The notes: generated by a model not told the origin, from the letters alone. A stretch of 64,000 nt of DNA from Paenibacillus caseinilyticus (GCF_027533645.1 NZ_JAQAGY010000003.1:1-64000), one strand, 5' to 3'. Shown: positions 8,128 to 18,180, numbered from the stretch's first letter. Numbers and translations are program-made.

Positions 8128-10452
8128 CTATCCCTGTTTCAGCTGGCTCCGGACATAATTCTTCGGCGTGCAGCCATGGAGTTCCTTGAACTTTTTGATA
8201 AAGTAAGCGGGTGTTCCATAGCCAACGGCGCCGGAGATCTGTTCTATGGTCATGCTGTGATTCTGCATGAGCTCTAATGCGTGTTCCATCCGCTTCTGCG
8301 TTACATATTCGGTATAACCGATTCCCGTTTCTTCCTTGAACATCCTGCTAAGGTATTTCGGGCTCAAGAACACTTTCGCCGCAAGGGCATCCAGCGAAAG
8401 ATCTTCCGACAGGTGCGAGCCAATATGGGCTTTGACGGCTTCAATGCTTTCCATGGCCCGTTCGTCACTGCGCTTCTCCATATGGCCGTAGCACTCGGCA
8501 ATGGACTGAACCAGCCATTCCCTGAACCGGTGGATGTCACTGATGGCATGGTACTGCTTGTGGAGATCGATCCGGAATTGGCCGGATGGCTTGAACCTCA
8601 CGTTTTTTAGAAAATCGGAGTACATCGAGATCATATTCATGAGGATAAACCGGCAGTAATCCGCCGCATACGGGCCTTCCTTCATCTCGCTCAAGAGGTT
8701 GTCGATGGCCGCGGTCACCCCATCCAGGCTCCTTGCTTGGAGCTTCTCCTTATACTTCAACAGCAAGGATTGCGGGATTTCCTGATGGCTTTGTTCCCGG
8801 TTCAGCAGGCTGAAATCCTGAATCATCGCGGTTTCGGGGTAGAAATAGCCGTATTTGATCAGCGTCTCCGCCGCCGCAAAGCTCTTATGAACTTCGATGC
8901 ATCCATTCACCCATAAGCCTACGGAAATGGTAAGCTCCAGGCCAAACTGAGTTCGCACTTCGGACAAAACCAGATCGCCTATATACGCCAGCAAGGCATC
9001 GTCCGGATGGTGGGTGAGCACCATGACGACAATCTTGTGATCCGGCAGTTCTTCCGCAATCACGTAGGCGTCTTCGAAGACGGCTGCCTCCAACTGATTG
9101 ATCAGCTTGTAAATGACATACTGGCTCGTCTTGGAGCCCAGCGCCTTGAAGTCTTGGTTCACCGGGTCGATCACCATGCAGCAGCTCTGGGAGAAGTCCA
9201 ACGGAATGTCAAGCGACAGCAGCTGCTCTTCCAGCTCGTCAGCTTGGCAGCTGTTCCGGAGCATCGTAAGCACCACATTGTGCTTGATCACCGGTTTATT
9301 GGCCTGGAGCGTCTCCTCCAAGCTGTTCACCTTGCTCGTCAGCTGATGGATGGCCGTATCGATCAGCTTGTACTCATTGTGCCTGGCCTCGGCGGGAGAG
9401 TCGAACAGACCCTTAATCTTGTTCATTAACCGCTTAATCGGATGATAGCTGACAACCGTGAATATACCGGAGAGCACCAGTCCTACCAGGAGAGTGCACA
9501 CGCAGATCGCCAGGATCACCTGCTGCAGCACAATCGACTTCTGATAGAAGGTATGTTCCTGAATCCGATTGTAGAGGGTCCAGCCGCTCGATGAGAGCTT
9601 CCGGCCGGATACGACATAGGAGGTATGTTGGAGAGTCTCGATGAAGCTTTGCGCTTCCGCCGGAGATGCGAGCCATCTCTCGATATCGTCCGTTTGAGGG
9701 GGCTTGCTCCCCAGCATGGTTTTATCCGCTGCCGAGATGATGATTCCGTTCGAATCCATGAGGTAGGTGCTGCTATAGTCAGAGGGCATCATTTGCCCGA
9801 TGAGGGCAGAGATCGCGGATTCTTTGAGATCTATGCCAATAATAAGGCTGCTTGCTTCGCCGGTCGAACCGAAAGGATAGCTGTGGGCATAGGTAATGAG
9901 CGGCTGCGCCGGGTTATTGCCGGATACGCCCGCATAGATATCTTTGGGCACCATGCGCGCAGCGGTCCACAGGAAGGGGGTATCGCTATGCCGCATCCTG
10001 TCGATCCAGTCCATCGTCTGGAGTGCTTCATCGCGAACATCCACATCGTAGTTCAGTCCGTAGAGGGATGAGATCATCACGCCCGGCCCCGGATAGAACA
10101 AATGAATGGCGTGAACGAGATCCGAATGCTGGATTACCTCCTGCTTTAGCAGGTCTTGCATATCGATAATTGTACTGCTGCGTCCCTCCAAGGAACCCCT
10201 CGTATTCAAATCGGCAATCGCCGTTTTCTCCAGCGTCAGGTCCAAGTAGATCTGATTGACCCGATCGACAACGTCCGATTCAATGGCATGGGCCGTATTC
10301 TCCAGTATCATCCCATTCTTGCTCCGGATTTCTTCATTATAATTCCGTGGCAATACCCTATAGAAAATGGAGCACAGCAAAAGAACGATAACGACGACTA
10401 TCGTTACATAAGAAATCGCCAGGTTGGCAAAAACAGAGTTCAGCCTTCTCAT
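8128..10452 (-). CDS. Membrane-bound AraC-family regulator (YesN/YesS type)
   Basis: Starting at the ATG at 10452, which follows GGAGGGGGGAG, the product has 774 residues. A membrane segment (about 10-31) is followed by an extracellular sensor domain of dCache type, a second membrane segment (about 300-325, ending VSYHPIKRLMNKI), a cytoplasmic linker and a C-terminal AraC helix-turn-helix pair (about 670-770: LSLDALAAKVFLSPKYLSRM, GYGTPAYFIKKFKELHG). It should sense an extracellular sugar and activate transport genes. The gene after it encodes a solute-binding lipoprotein, the most likely target. It has no kinase or receiver domain, so it is a one-component transmembrane regulator. Confidence 0.92.
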   Translation of the reverse strand: MRRLNSVFANLAISYVTIVVVIVLLLCSIFYRVLPRNYNEEIRSKNGMILENTAHAIESDVVDRVNQIYLDLTLEKTAIADLNTRGSLEGRSSTIIDMQDLLKQEVIQHSDLVHAIHLFYPGPGVMISSLYGLNYDVDVRDEALQTMDWIDRMRHSDTPFLWTAARMVPKDIYAGVSGNNPAQPLITYAHSYPFGSTGEASSLIIGIDLKESAISALIGQMMPSDYSSTYLMDSNGIIISAADKTMLGSKPPQTDDIERWLASPAEAQSFIETLQHTSYVVSGRKLSSSGWTLYNRIQEHTFYQKSIVLQQVILAICVCTLLVGLVLSGIFTVVSYHPIKRLMNKIKGLFDSPAEARHNEYKLIDTAIHQLTSKVNSLEETLQANKPVIKHNVVLTMLRNSCQADELEEQLLSLDIPLDFSQSCCMVIDPVNQDFKALGSKTSQYVIYKLINQLEAAVFEDAYVIAEELPDHKIVVMVLTHHPDDALLAYIGDLVLSEVRTQFGLELTISVGLWVNGCIEVHKSFAAAETLIKYGYFYPETAMIQDFSLLNREQSHQEIPQSLLLKYKEKLQARSLDGVTAAIDNLLSEMKEGPYAADYCRFILMNMISMYSDFLKNVRFKPSGQFRIDLHKQYHAISDIHRFREWLVQSIAECYGHMEKRSDERAMESIEAVKAHIGSHLSEDLSLDALAAKVFLSPKYLSRMFKEETGIGYTEYVTQKRMEHALELMQNHSMTIEQISGAVGYGTPAYFIKKFKELHGCTPKNYVRSQLKQG

Positions 10453-10747
10453 CGTTCTCCCCCCTCCTTCCAATTCCACATTATACAACATAGGCCGCGG
10501 CTGTTTTCGCCTTAACCGAAACTTAACACTCCACATGAACGGCGTCGGAATACAGCCGATTCCTCTCGTTTCTTACCTGCCGGCTTGGCCTGATGCGCCC
10601 CAAAACCCGCCCGCTCCAATCCGCGTGCGTCTCCATAGACCGTACGATTGTGATATCAAGCGGAAATTGTTCTATTGAGGCGAAGAGGCCCGGATGCTAG
10701 ATTGATGTCGTAGTCAAAAATGGCATGCAGAAGGGTGATGGAAGAGA

Positions 10748-12106
10748 ATGCGGAAACGAAGTAGAATGATGGTCTTTACGCTGGCTGTTACGCTCCTGGC
10801 TCCCCTGGGGATAACGGGCGGCTACCAACCGGCGAGCGCGGCAGCGGGCAGCTTCGACGTCCTATCCTATAACGTAGGAGGGCTGCCGTCGGTCCTATCG
10901 AGCAGCGCGGACCCCGAAACCTACACGCCCTTGATCGGCGCTAAGCTTGCGCCTTACGAATTGGTGAATGTGCAGGAGGATTTCAATTACCATGCCTCGC
11001 TTTATGCCAGCGATACCCATCCTTACCGCACGCCGACCTCTGGCGGCGCCGGCATTGGCAGCGGCCTGAACACGCTGTCCCAATACCCGGTGAACGATCT
11101 GCTTAGAGTGACCTGGAACAAAAGGTACGGACTCTTCGATAACGGCTCGGATGAACTCACGCCCAAAGGGTTCACTTATACGCAAGTCAAGATTGCCGGC
11201 GGGACTTATGTCGACGTCTATAACCTCCATGCCGACGCGAACACCGACACGCTGTCGAATGAGGCCAGACGCGATAACTTGAGCCAGTTGGCCGCCTACA
11301 TCGAGGCGAACTCGCAGGGCCACGCGGTGCTCGTATTCGGCGACACCAACTGCAGGTACACAAGGTCGGAGGACAACCTGAAGGCACTGTTCGTAGACAG
11401 GCTGGGACTGAAAGACGCATGGATCGAAAAGATCCGGGGCGGCAGCTACCCGAAAATGGGGGATGCCGCATTGCTGGGCACACCGGGAGAGACCGGCCCG
11501 AGCAACGAGGTGGTGGACAAAATCTTCTATAGAAGCGGCGCCGCCGTATCGCTGCAAGCGAACGCCTACAAGGTGGAAGATACCTATTTTACCGATTCAA
11601 CCGGCCACCAGCTTTCCGACCACTTTGCCATCAGCACGAATTTCTCCTTCTCGACTAGTGCAGACGTGTCCTACAGCGACCTGGTCGGCGGAGACGGAGG
11701 AACGGCCTTCAACTTCCTAAGAAGCGCAGCGCCGGCGGCAAGCAAGCCTGTCTCAGTCACCTTAAGAGGCGCAAGCCGATTGGACGCGGTGTCGATATCC
11801 TATGCCGACGGATCTACGCTGACCAACGGCGGAGCCGGCGGCAGCACGGCCTCACTTACGCTCGGCAGCGGTGAATATTTCACCAAGGCGCTCCTGTACC
11901 AGAATACGTATAACGGAAGCAGCCGGGTGTTCTATCTGGAGTTGACCACGAATCAAGGCCGCACCATCGCTGCCGGAACGAAGAGCGGAACCCCGTACAC
12001 GTTAACCGCCCCTGCTGGCAGCTCCATCGCAGGCTTTATCGGACGTGCCGGCGATAACATAGACAAGCTGGGGCTGATCTACCGGACCTTGCAGCCTGCA
12101 AAGTAG
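10748..12106 (+). CDS. Secreted endonuclease/exonuclease/phosphatase-family protein with jacalin-like lectin tail
   Basis: This 452-residue protein has a signal peptide ending near PASAAA (residue 33). The next 260 residues are an EEP (DNase I/sphingomyelinase-like) phosphoesterase: FDVLSYNVGGLP, the metal-binding Glu in VNVQED, YNLHADAN, VFGDTN, and the catalytic HxxDH-type end GHQLSDHFAIS. Residues about 305-448 look like a jacalin-like lectin: YSDLVGGDGGTAFNF at its start and SIAGFIGRAGDNIDKLGLIY at its end, a typical GG-x-GG / GFFGRxG pattern. Exported enzymes of this group cleave phosphodiesters in lipids or nucleic acids; the lectin would anchor it to glycans. It is 53 nt upstream of a second secreted phosphatase, probably in one operon. 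Confidence 0.88.
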   Translation: MRKRSRMMVFTLAVTLLAPLGITGGYQPASAAAGSFDVLSYNVGGLPSVLSSSADPETYTPLIGAKLAPYELVNVQEDFNYHASLYASDTHPYRTPTSGGAGIGSGLNTLSQYPVNDLLRVTWNKRYGLFDNGSDELTPKGFTYTQVKIAGGTYVDVYNLHADANTDTLSNEARRDNLSQLAAYIEANSQGHAVLVFGDTNCRYTRSEDNLKALFVDRLGLKDAWIEKIRGGSYPKMGDAALLGTPGETGPSNEVVDKIFYRSGAAVSLQANAYKVEDTYFTDSTGHQLSDHFAISTNFSFSTSADVSYSDLVGGDGGTAFNFLRSAAPAASKPVSVTLRGASRLDAVSISYADGSTLTNGGAGGSTASLTLGSGEYFTKALLYQNTYNGSSRVFYLELTTNQGRTIAAGTKSGTPYTLTAPAGSSIAGFIGRAGDNIDKLGLIYRTLQPAK

Positions 12107-12159
12107 ACACAAACCGAGACAACAATCAGAACTACAATCAGAGAGGAAGACATCCGAAC

Positions 12160-15100
12160 ATGAATGTTAGAAGAAACTTTACAACCGCCACAGGCGTGCT
12201 CCTTCTGCTGAATACGATGCTCGGAAGTTATGCCAGTGCAAGTGCGCCATCCATCCCATCCACTGAAACCCTGCCTGCAGGCTCACCAGCCGCAGATCTG
12301 CCATCAGCGCCGGCTTGGGGACACTTCGTAGACCAATACAAAGGCAACACGTCCGTGAATCTGGCTGTTTATTCCAATCCTTCGATCGGAGTGCTCTCCC
12401 AATTCCTCGAACTCTGGACACCCGGAAGCTCCTGGGATAACGGGACCCCACTGAACAGCTCCGTGCTCGATGCCAACATTCAGAAGGTCGTTGACATCGC
12501 GGCCCGCCGTACGGCCGCTGAAGCCGATGCCGCCTACCTCGACGATCGCCGCAAGCAGAGCTACTCCGTCATCGACGGCCTGGGTCCGCTGACCGATGTG
12601 TACCGGACGAACGCGGGCGCCACGACGACCATTAACGAGGTCCCGGCCGATGCCACGACCAAAAAATACGATGACGGGGGAACCGATGCCGGCGACCCGA
12701 ACTCGGAACTCGGGCGGATCGTCACCCTGGTCAAAACCCTGCGCGGCAATTATTCGTCCACGAATCCGGCGAAGATCTTCTACAGCTACAAACGCCCGTT
12801 CCGCTGGGCCGACACGTCGGTCATCGTCCCTGCGCTGGTTCCTGCCATGAGTACGACGCCGGCCACCGATGGCGGATTCCCGAGCGGACACACCAACGCC
12901 TCGTATCTCAGCGCGCTGGCTATGGCCTATGCCATTCCCGAGCGGTTCCAGGAGCTGCTGACGCGGGGGTCGGAGCTGGGGCATAACCGGGTGGTAGCCG
13001 GGATGCACTCCCCTATGGATGTCATGGGCGGAAGGGTCATGGCGACGGCGCTGTCGGCTGCGATCCTCGCGGATCCGGACAATACCACCGTGAAGCAGGC
13101 GGCTTATGAGGAAGCGCATGCGAAGCTGCTTACGCAAACCGGTACAGCGGAAGACCGGTTCAGCGACTATGAGAAGAATAAAGCCCAATTTACCGAGCGT
13201 CTGACCTACGGGTTCAGCCAGATGAATTCCACTGCAGAACCCATGGTGGTTCCGAAGGGGGCTGAGGTGCTGCTCGAAACCCGGCTGCCTTACCTGGATG
13301 CCACGCAGCGCCGCGAGGTTCTCGCCACAACCGGCCTTCCTTCCGGCTATCCGCTGCTCGATGACCCCGAGGGCTGGGGACGGCTGAATCTCTTTGCCGC
13401 CGCGGACGGATACGGCGCATTCGACCATGACGTTACCGTGACCATGGATGCGTACCAAGGCGGCTTCCATGCGCTGGATCGCTGGCGGAACGAGATCTCC
13501 GGCACAGGCAAGCTGACCAAAGAAGGATCGGGTACGCTCACGCTGCAGGGCAGCAATACGTATTCCGGCGGCACACAGATCCATGGCGGCACACTCAAGG
13601 GCGAGTCGGCGACAGCACTAGGCAGCGGCGGTGTTACAGTGAACGGAGGCACCTTGGTTGAACAGGTTGCCGGCAAAATGACCATCGGCGGGAATTATGC
13701 GCAGGAAGCTGGCGGTACGCTGGAGCTGAACCTTGGCGGTACGAATGATCTGCTGGAGATCAAGGGTGCGGTCCATGCAGACGGTACACTGCGTCTGAAC
13801 TTCACGGACTCCTATATGCCGGGCAGCAGCGTCATCACCCTCATGACCCATGGCAAGGATCAACGCACCGGACAATTCAGTTCCGTCGAAACGACAGGCT
13901 TACCCAGCCAGTACGACGTGAATGTCCTCTATCAATCCGATCGGATCGAGCTGGCGGTGAATCGCACTTCGTCGGACTCGTCGTCATCCGGCCATTCCTC
14001 TTCCGGTGCAGGTACACCTGCTGTGAATACGCCTGCAGCAGACAAGCCAGCTCCAGCGAAGGACGCTGAACCGGCCGCGGGCAACCAGCACAAACAGAGC
14101 ATCTCGGTCACGGCGGCGGTTGACGCAAGCGGCAGGGCAGCCGCAGAAATAACAGACAGCCAGTTAAGTGATCTGCTGAGCAAGGTTAACGCCTTGGCGG
14201 GAGACAGCATGGTGGCGGAGCTGAAAGTAGAAACCGCCCAGCAGGCGAAGGCTGTAGGGCTCACGCTTACCAGAGCTGCGATGGGCAAGCTGTCAGACAG
14301 CAAAGCGAAGGAAGTGGAGATCACAACCCCATTGGGCAGCATGACGCTCGATAAGGCCGTATTGAAGTCCTTGACGGGCTCTGCGGGAGAGCAGATCCGT
14401 ATGGGGATGGCCGCAGCCGATACAGCCGCTTTCGATTCCGAAGCCAAGCGCCTGACCGGCACGAGGCCTGCAGTGGAATACACAATCCAATCCGGAGATT
14501 CTGAGGTAACGAGCTTGGGCGGAGGCAGCCTCAAGGTCCGCATCCCTTACCAACCGGAGCAGGTGGAAGACATCCATGCGCTGGTTATCAGCGGCATCGA
14601 CCGGAACGGCAAGCCTCATCTTCTGCCGCAATCGGGATTCAGACAGCGTGACGGACAGATGTCCTTCCGGACTGACCATCTGGGCACTTATGCCATAAGC
14701 TATAACCAAGTCAGCTTCAGCGACACATCCGCCCATTGGGCCGGCAGCCCTATCACCTTCTTGGCTGCACATGGGATCGTATCCGGCTCCGGCGGCGGCC
14801 TATTCTCCCCCGATGCGGACATTACGCGGGCCGAATTCGCCAAATTGCTGGCGGGCCTCGCCCCTGCCGATGGTTCCCAATATCCGCTCCCCGCGTTTAC
14901 GGACGTCCAAGCAGGCGAATGGTATACGCCTTATGCCGCATGGGCCGCGGAGAAGCATATTGTCCAAGGGAACGAGTATAGGCAGTTCCGGCCGAATGAC
15001 CGGATCAGCCGCGAGGAAATGTGCGTCATGCTCAAGAGGTTTGCCGAGGTGACAGGCTACTCCTTGCCTGCCCATACCGAAGCCGCAAGCTTCGCCGACC

Positions 15101-15261
15101 AGCGCCTCATCAGCGCATGGGCGGCCGATGCAGTCAGCGCCCTGTATCAAGCGGGCTTCCTTGCCGGCAAAGGCAATGGGCAGTTCGACCCGCAGGGCAG
15201 TGCCACGAGAGCGGAAGCCGCGAAGCTGCTGACGGTACTCCTTCAGGACATGATGGAGTAG
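12160..15261 (+). CDS. SLH-anchored PAP2 acid phosphatase with autotransporter-type beta repeat
   Basis: A 1,033-residue exported protein with a signal peptide (cleavage near ASASA, residue 28). Residues about 100-300 form a PAP2/class A acid phosphatase with all three signature motifs: KIFYSYKRP (205-213), PSGHT (241-245) and HNRVVAGMHSPMD (275-287). Residues about 448-550 carry a passenger-type beta repeat (GSGTLTLQGSNTYSGGTQIH). A low-complexity Ser/Ala/Pro linker follows near 600-645. The C-terminus (about 853-1030) has three SLH modules (FSDTSAHWAGSPITFL, FTDVQAGEWYTPYAAW, FADQRLISAWAADAV) for non-covalent binding to wall polymer. It is expected to release phosphate from organic esters at the cell surface. 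The ribosome binding site is GAGAGGAAG. Confidence 0.9.
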   Translation: MNVRRNFTTATGVLLLLNTMLGSYASASAPSIPSTETLPAGSPAADLPSAPAWGHFVDQYKGNTSVNLAVYSNPSIGVLSQFLELWTPGSSWDNGTPLNSSVLDANIQKVVDIAARRTAAEADAAYLDDRRKQSYSVIDGLGPLTDVYRTNAGATTTINEVPADATTKKYDDGGTDAGDPNSELGRIVTLVKTLRGNYSSTNPAKIFYSYKRPFRWADTSVIVPALVPAMSTTPATDGGFPSGHTNASYLSALAMAYAIPERFQELLTRGSELGHNRVVAGMHSPMDVMGGRVMATALSAAILADPDNTTVKQAAYEEAHAKLLTQTGTAEDRFSDYEKNKAQFTERLTYGFSQMNSTAEPMVVPKGAEVLLETRLPYLDATQRREVLATTGLPSGYPLLDDPEGWGRLNLFAAADGYGAFDHDVTVTMDAYQGGFHALDRWRNEISGTGKLTKEGSGTLTLQGSNTYSGGTQIHGGTLKGESATALGSGGVTVNGGTLVEQVAGKMTIGGNYAQEAGGTLELNLGGTNDLLEIKGAVHADGTLRLNFTDSYMPGSSVITLMTHGKDQRTGQFSSVETTGLPSQYDVNVLYQSDRIELAVNRTSSDSSSSGHSSSGAGTPAVNTPAADKPAPAKDAEPAAGNQHKQSISVTAAVDASGRAAAEITDSQLSDLLSKVNALAGDSMVAELKVETAQQAKAVGLTLTRAAMGKLSDSKAKEVEITTPLGSMTLDKAVLKSLTGSAGEQIRMGMAAADTAAFDSEAKRLTGTRPAVEYTIQSGDSEVTSLGGGSLKVRIPYQPEQVEDIHALVISGIDRNGKPHLLPQSGFRQRDGQMSFRTDHLGTYAISYNQVSFSDTSAHWAGSPITFLAAHGIVSGSGGGLFSPDADITRAEFAKLLAGLAPADGSQYPLPAFTDVQAGEWYTPYAAWAAEKHIVQGNEYRQFRPNDRISREEMCVMLKRFAEVTGYSLPAHTEAASFADQRLISAWAADAVSALYQAGFLAGKGNGQFDPQGSATRAEAAKLLTVLLQDMME

Positions 15262-15300
15262 CCCCCCTCTTCGAGCTTCAACGAATAAGATCGGAAGGAT

Positions 15301-15342
15301 AGGACATTCGCCAGGCAGGCCACCCTGCCCGCCGGATGTCCT
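15301..15342. terminator. Bidirectional hairpin between convergent genes
   Basis: AGGACAT pairs with ATGTCCT and the inner GGCAGG with CCTGCC, giving a long stem between the convergent PAP2 gene and the sugar-binding sensor gene. T-runs on either side are weak, so termination is likely but not certain. Confidence 0.6.
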
Positions 15343-15389
15343 TCTTCCTGCTGCCGTATGTCCTTGTTCTTGTCGCCAAGCGCCCGGCC

Positions 15390-16376
15390 TCAGTCCAATT
15401 CGTTGTCGAACGGGAATAGCAGCTTCTGGTTCTCCTTCGAAAACATGCTGCTTCGGGTAATGCTTACGGCGCCCGTATCGATCCATGGGGCGACAGCCGC
15501 TCCGGAAGAAGCTTCGACGGCCGTCTTGACGGCCAAATACCCCATGTTGAACGGCTTCTGCACGACGATGGCCTGCAGGACGCCTTCCTCCAGGAAGGCG
15601 ACTTCCCTCATCGAACTGTCGAACCCGACCATCGGCACCCTCGTGCCTTCCGGCTGCCCTTCCTTCAAGGCTCTTGCGGCCCCGACGGTTGAGGGCTCGT
15701 TCAGACCGATGAAGCCGTCCAGTGTCTTGGCATCCGGACGCTGCAGCAGCTCCGCGGTCATCCGGTAGGCGAGCTCCTCCTCGGCGTTCGTATAGATGAG
15801 TTGCGCAATGGTCATGCCCCTCTCCTCCAAGCTGTCCCTCACTCCTCTCTCCCGCTCCACCGCAGGGGTGGAGCCCTTCACGAAGCTGACCACCACCTTG
15901 GCCCCCGGCTTCAGCAGAGCCCGCATGGCATCGCCGACCTGCCTCCCGGCGGCATAATTGTCCGTGGTGATTAAGCTTGCAGCCGCCGTTCCATTCACTC
16001 CCGAGTCGACCGAGATAAGCGGAATGCCGGCTTCCTTAATCCTTCTGCTCACGGGAGCCAGCCGGTTATAATCCGTAGCAGCCAGGATGATGGCTCTGGG
16101 CTTGCGCAGGATCGCCTCCTCCAGCAGACGGATCTGCTCTTCGACCTCGGTCTCCGCTGCCGTACCGGCCATCTGCACCTCCACACCATACTCCTTGGCG
16201 GCTGCCGCAGCCCCTTGGTTCATCGCCTGCCAGAAGGAGATCCCGGGATCCGTAGTCTTCGGAATAAACAGAATCGGCCTGCTCCCCGCATCGGGGCCTG
16301 GCATCCGGCCGTAATACCCCAGTGCGGCAGAGAGCAGCAGCATGGCGGCCAGCACCACTCTCCATCCTTTATTCAA
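15390..16376 (-). CDS. Membrane-anchored periplasmic-binding-protein sensor subunit
   Basis: A 328-residue type 1 periplasmic binding protein (RbsB/XylF fold) with one N-terminal membrane segment (WRVVLAAMLLLSAALGYYG) but no lipobox cysteine. Fold features include PKTTDPGISFWQAMNQGA, AIILAATDYNRL, GIPLISVDSGVN and FIGLNEPSTVGAARALKEG. Its start overlaps the sensor kinase stop by 8 nt, so the two are made together. In XylFII-LytS-type systems a membrane-tethered sugar-binding protein presents ligand to the kinase; the gene order here fits that role. It differs from the transporter's own binding protein at 19955-20980, which is a lipoprotein. The sugar is unknown. Confidence 0.87.
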   Translation of the reverse strand: MNKGWRVVLAAMLLLSAALGYYGRMPGPDAGSRPILFIPKTTDPGISFWQAMNQGAAAAAKEYGVEVQMAGTAAETEVEEQIRLLEEAILRKPRAIILAATDYNRLAPVSRRIKEAGIPLISVDSGVNGTAAASLITTDNYAAGRQVGDAMRALLKPGAKVVVSFVKGSTPAVERERGVRDSLEERGMTIAQLIYTNAEEELAYRMTAELLQRPDAKTLDGFIGLNEPSTVGAARALKEGQPEGTRVPMVGFDSSMREVAFLEEGVLQAIVVQKPFNMGYLAVKTAVEASSGAAVAPWIDTGAVSITRSSMFSKENQKLLFPFDNELD

Positions 16377-18180
16377 CCGCCTGCCCTCCCTTGTCCACCA
16401 GCTCCGGTATCCGTATCGTCACGACGGTCCCTTCCTCCAGTTCGCTCTGAAATTGAAGGCCATAGCCGGAACCGAAAGCAAGCCGGATCCGTTGATTCAC
16501 GTTATGGACGCCTACGCCGGAGCCCGCGGAAGCATCCGCAGTCCGCTGAAGCCCGCCCAGCATCGTCTTCATCTTGCCCTCAGGCATGCCGGCCCCATCG
16601 TCCGACACCGTCAGCTCGATCCCGCTGCCCTCCCGCCGGCCAGAGATCCCGATATGACCCGGTTCGGCCTTATGCTTGATGCCGTGATAGATGGCGTTCT
16701 CCACGATCGGCTGCAGAACAAGCTTTAATATTTTGCAGGAGAGCAGTTCCTCCGGCACTTCAATGGAGTAGGTGAACTTGCGTCGGTACCGGATCTGCTG
16801 GATCGTCAGATAATGACGGATCTGCTCGAGCTCTACGGCAAGGGAGACCAGCTCCTCCCCTTTGTTGATGCTGGAGCGGAGCAGCTTGGCGAGTGCGGAG
16901 GTCATGCTGACGACCTCGTCCATTTTCCTTGTTTCGGCCATCCAGATGATCGAGTCGAGGGTATTGTATAGAAAGTGGGGCTTGATTTGGGCCTGAAGCG
17001 CTTTCAATTCACTAATCCGCTTTTTCTCCTGCTCCTGAACAATCTGCTCCATCAGATCTTGAATCCGGCCGATCATCACATTGAAGCTTCTCGCCAGCTT
17101 GCCGATCTCATTGGTGCTCTCGATATCGACACGCTGCCCGAAGCTTCCCTTCTCCGCCAGCTTCATGTGGGCTTCCAGCGCCTTGAGCGGCCTCGTCAGC
17201 GTGAAGGACAGGATCACCGATATCGATAAGGCAATGGCAAGACAGAGGCTTCCCCAGAAGGCGGCGGACCACTGCATGGCATGCTTGTTCCGGGTGAGAT
17301 CCTCCGGGAAGACGACGCCCACGATCTTCCAGCCGAACCGGGTTGTCGATACGGTGTAGATCTTCGAGTCCGTCCCGGTTCCGAAGGTCATCGTCCCGTC
17401 CTTGGACTCCAGGATCTCCGATATTCGCTCCGTCTTCAGCTGTGTATTCAAGATCTGCTGCTGCGGATGATATACAAGGTCGCCTGAAGGAGCCAGAATA
17501 TATACATACCCCCGCTTACCGAGCTGAATCTGCTTGCACAGATTGTCGATCACGCTGTAATTCAGATCCACCAGCAGCACGCCCCCGTCCGCTCCTTCTC
17601 CCGAAGACTTCGCTTGGGTGGAAGGTATCGTTGTGCTGATCGAAACGACCCACCGGTACTCTCCCCTGAATAAGTTCTGAACATGCGAGGAAGTGATCGC
17701 CGTACCTCCCTCCAGCCGCCGCGCACTCCCATACCACTCTTGCTCCTGCACTTCGGAATAAGGCTTGAGGCTCCCCCCGATCCGGTCCGAGACCATCCCC
17801 CCCTGCCCGCCGACGAAGAGAATGGAAGCAATGTCCTTACGGGAGGCAAGGATCGTACGAAAATAGGCGCTGAGGTTCCGTCCCAGCTCCTCCCCTTCCG
17901 CGCTGTCGTGGCGCGGCCAGGAAGCGTACCGCTTCAATTCCCCGCTGCTGAGCGCAAGGGACGCGATGCTCTCCATGTTGTAGATGTAGGTCTCGACATT
18001 GGTATGCACCTGCTTGACCAATTCCTTCGTATATTCGAGCGAGGTGCCGGTTACCGCATCCGCGGAGAGCCGGTAAGCGGTAAAGCTGAGGATCGCCGTG
18101 GTGCAGAGGATGAGGGCGGAGAAAGCCAGCGCGATCTGCGTGTGGATGCTCTGGACTTGGAAGAGCCGGACTCCTCTCAT
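16369..18180 (-). CDS. LytS/YesM-type sensor histidine kinase
   Basis: A 603-residue membrane kinase. A first membrane helix (about 16-37) and a second (about 305-327) flank an extracellular dCache-type sensor. HAMP covers about 328-380. The phospho-acceptor is His402 in QIKPHFLYNTLDS, the LytS/YesM signature; the ATP-binding domain has the N-box PIVENAIYHGIKH (491-503) and the G-box DDGAGMP (527-533). It should phosphorylate the response regulator encoded just upstream, whose stop overlaps its start by 4 nt. The downstream sugar-binding protein gene overlaps its end, indicating a stoichiometric complex at the membrane. Confidence 0.95.
   Translation of the reverse strand: MRGVRLFQVQSIHTQIALAFSALILCTTAILSFTAYRLSADAVTGTSLEYTKELVKQVHTNVETYIYNMESIASLALSSGELKRYASWPRHDSAEGEELGRNLSAYFRTILASRKDIASILFVGGQGGMVSDRIGGSLKPYSEVQEQEWYGSARRLEGGTAITSSHVQNLFRGEYRWVVSISTTIPSTQAKSSGEGADGGVLLVDLNYSVIDNLCKQIQLGKRGYVYILAPSGDLVYHPQQQILNTQLKTERISEILESKDGTMTFGTGTDSKIYTVSTTRFGWKIVGVVFPEDLTRNKHAMQWSAAFWGSLCLAIALSISVILSFTLTRPLKALEAHMKLAEKGSFGQRVDIESTNEIGKLARSFNVMIGRIQDLMEQIVQEQEKKRISELKALQAQIKPHFLYNTLDSIIWMAETRKMDEVVSMTSALAKLLRSSINKGEELVSLAVELEQIRHYLTIQQIRYRRKFTYSIEVPEELLSCKILKLVLQPIVENAIYHGIKHKAEPGHIGISGRREGSGIELTVSDDGAGMPEGKMKTMLGGLQRTADASAGSGVGVHNVNQRIRLAFGSGYGLQFQSELEEGTVVTIRIPELVDKGGQAVE

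Noticed and set aside
12304..13584. Minus-strand frame of 426 codons opposite the PAP2 phosphatase gene
   Set aside because: It lies wholly inside a gene with unmistakable motifs (PSGHT, SLH) and encodes no recognisable domain.
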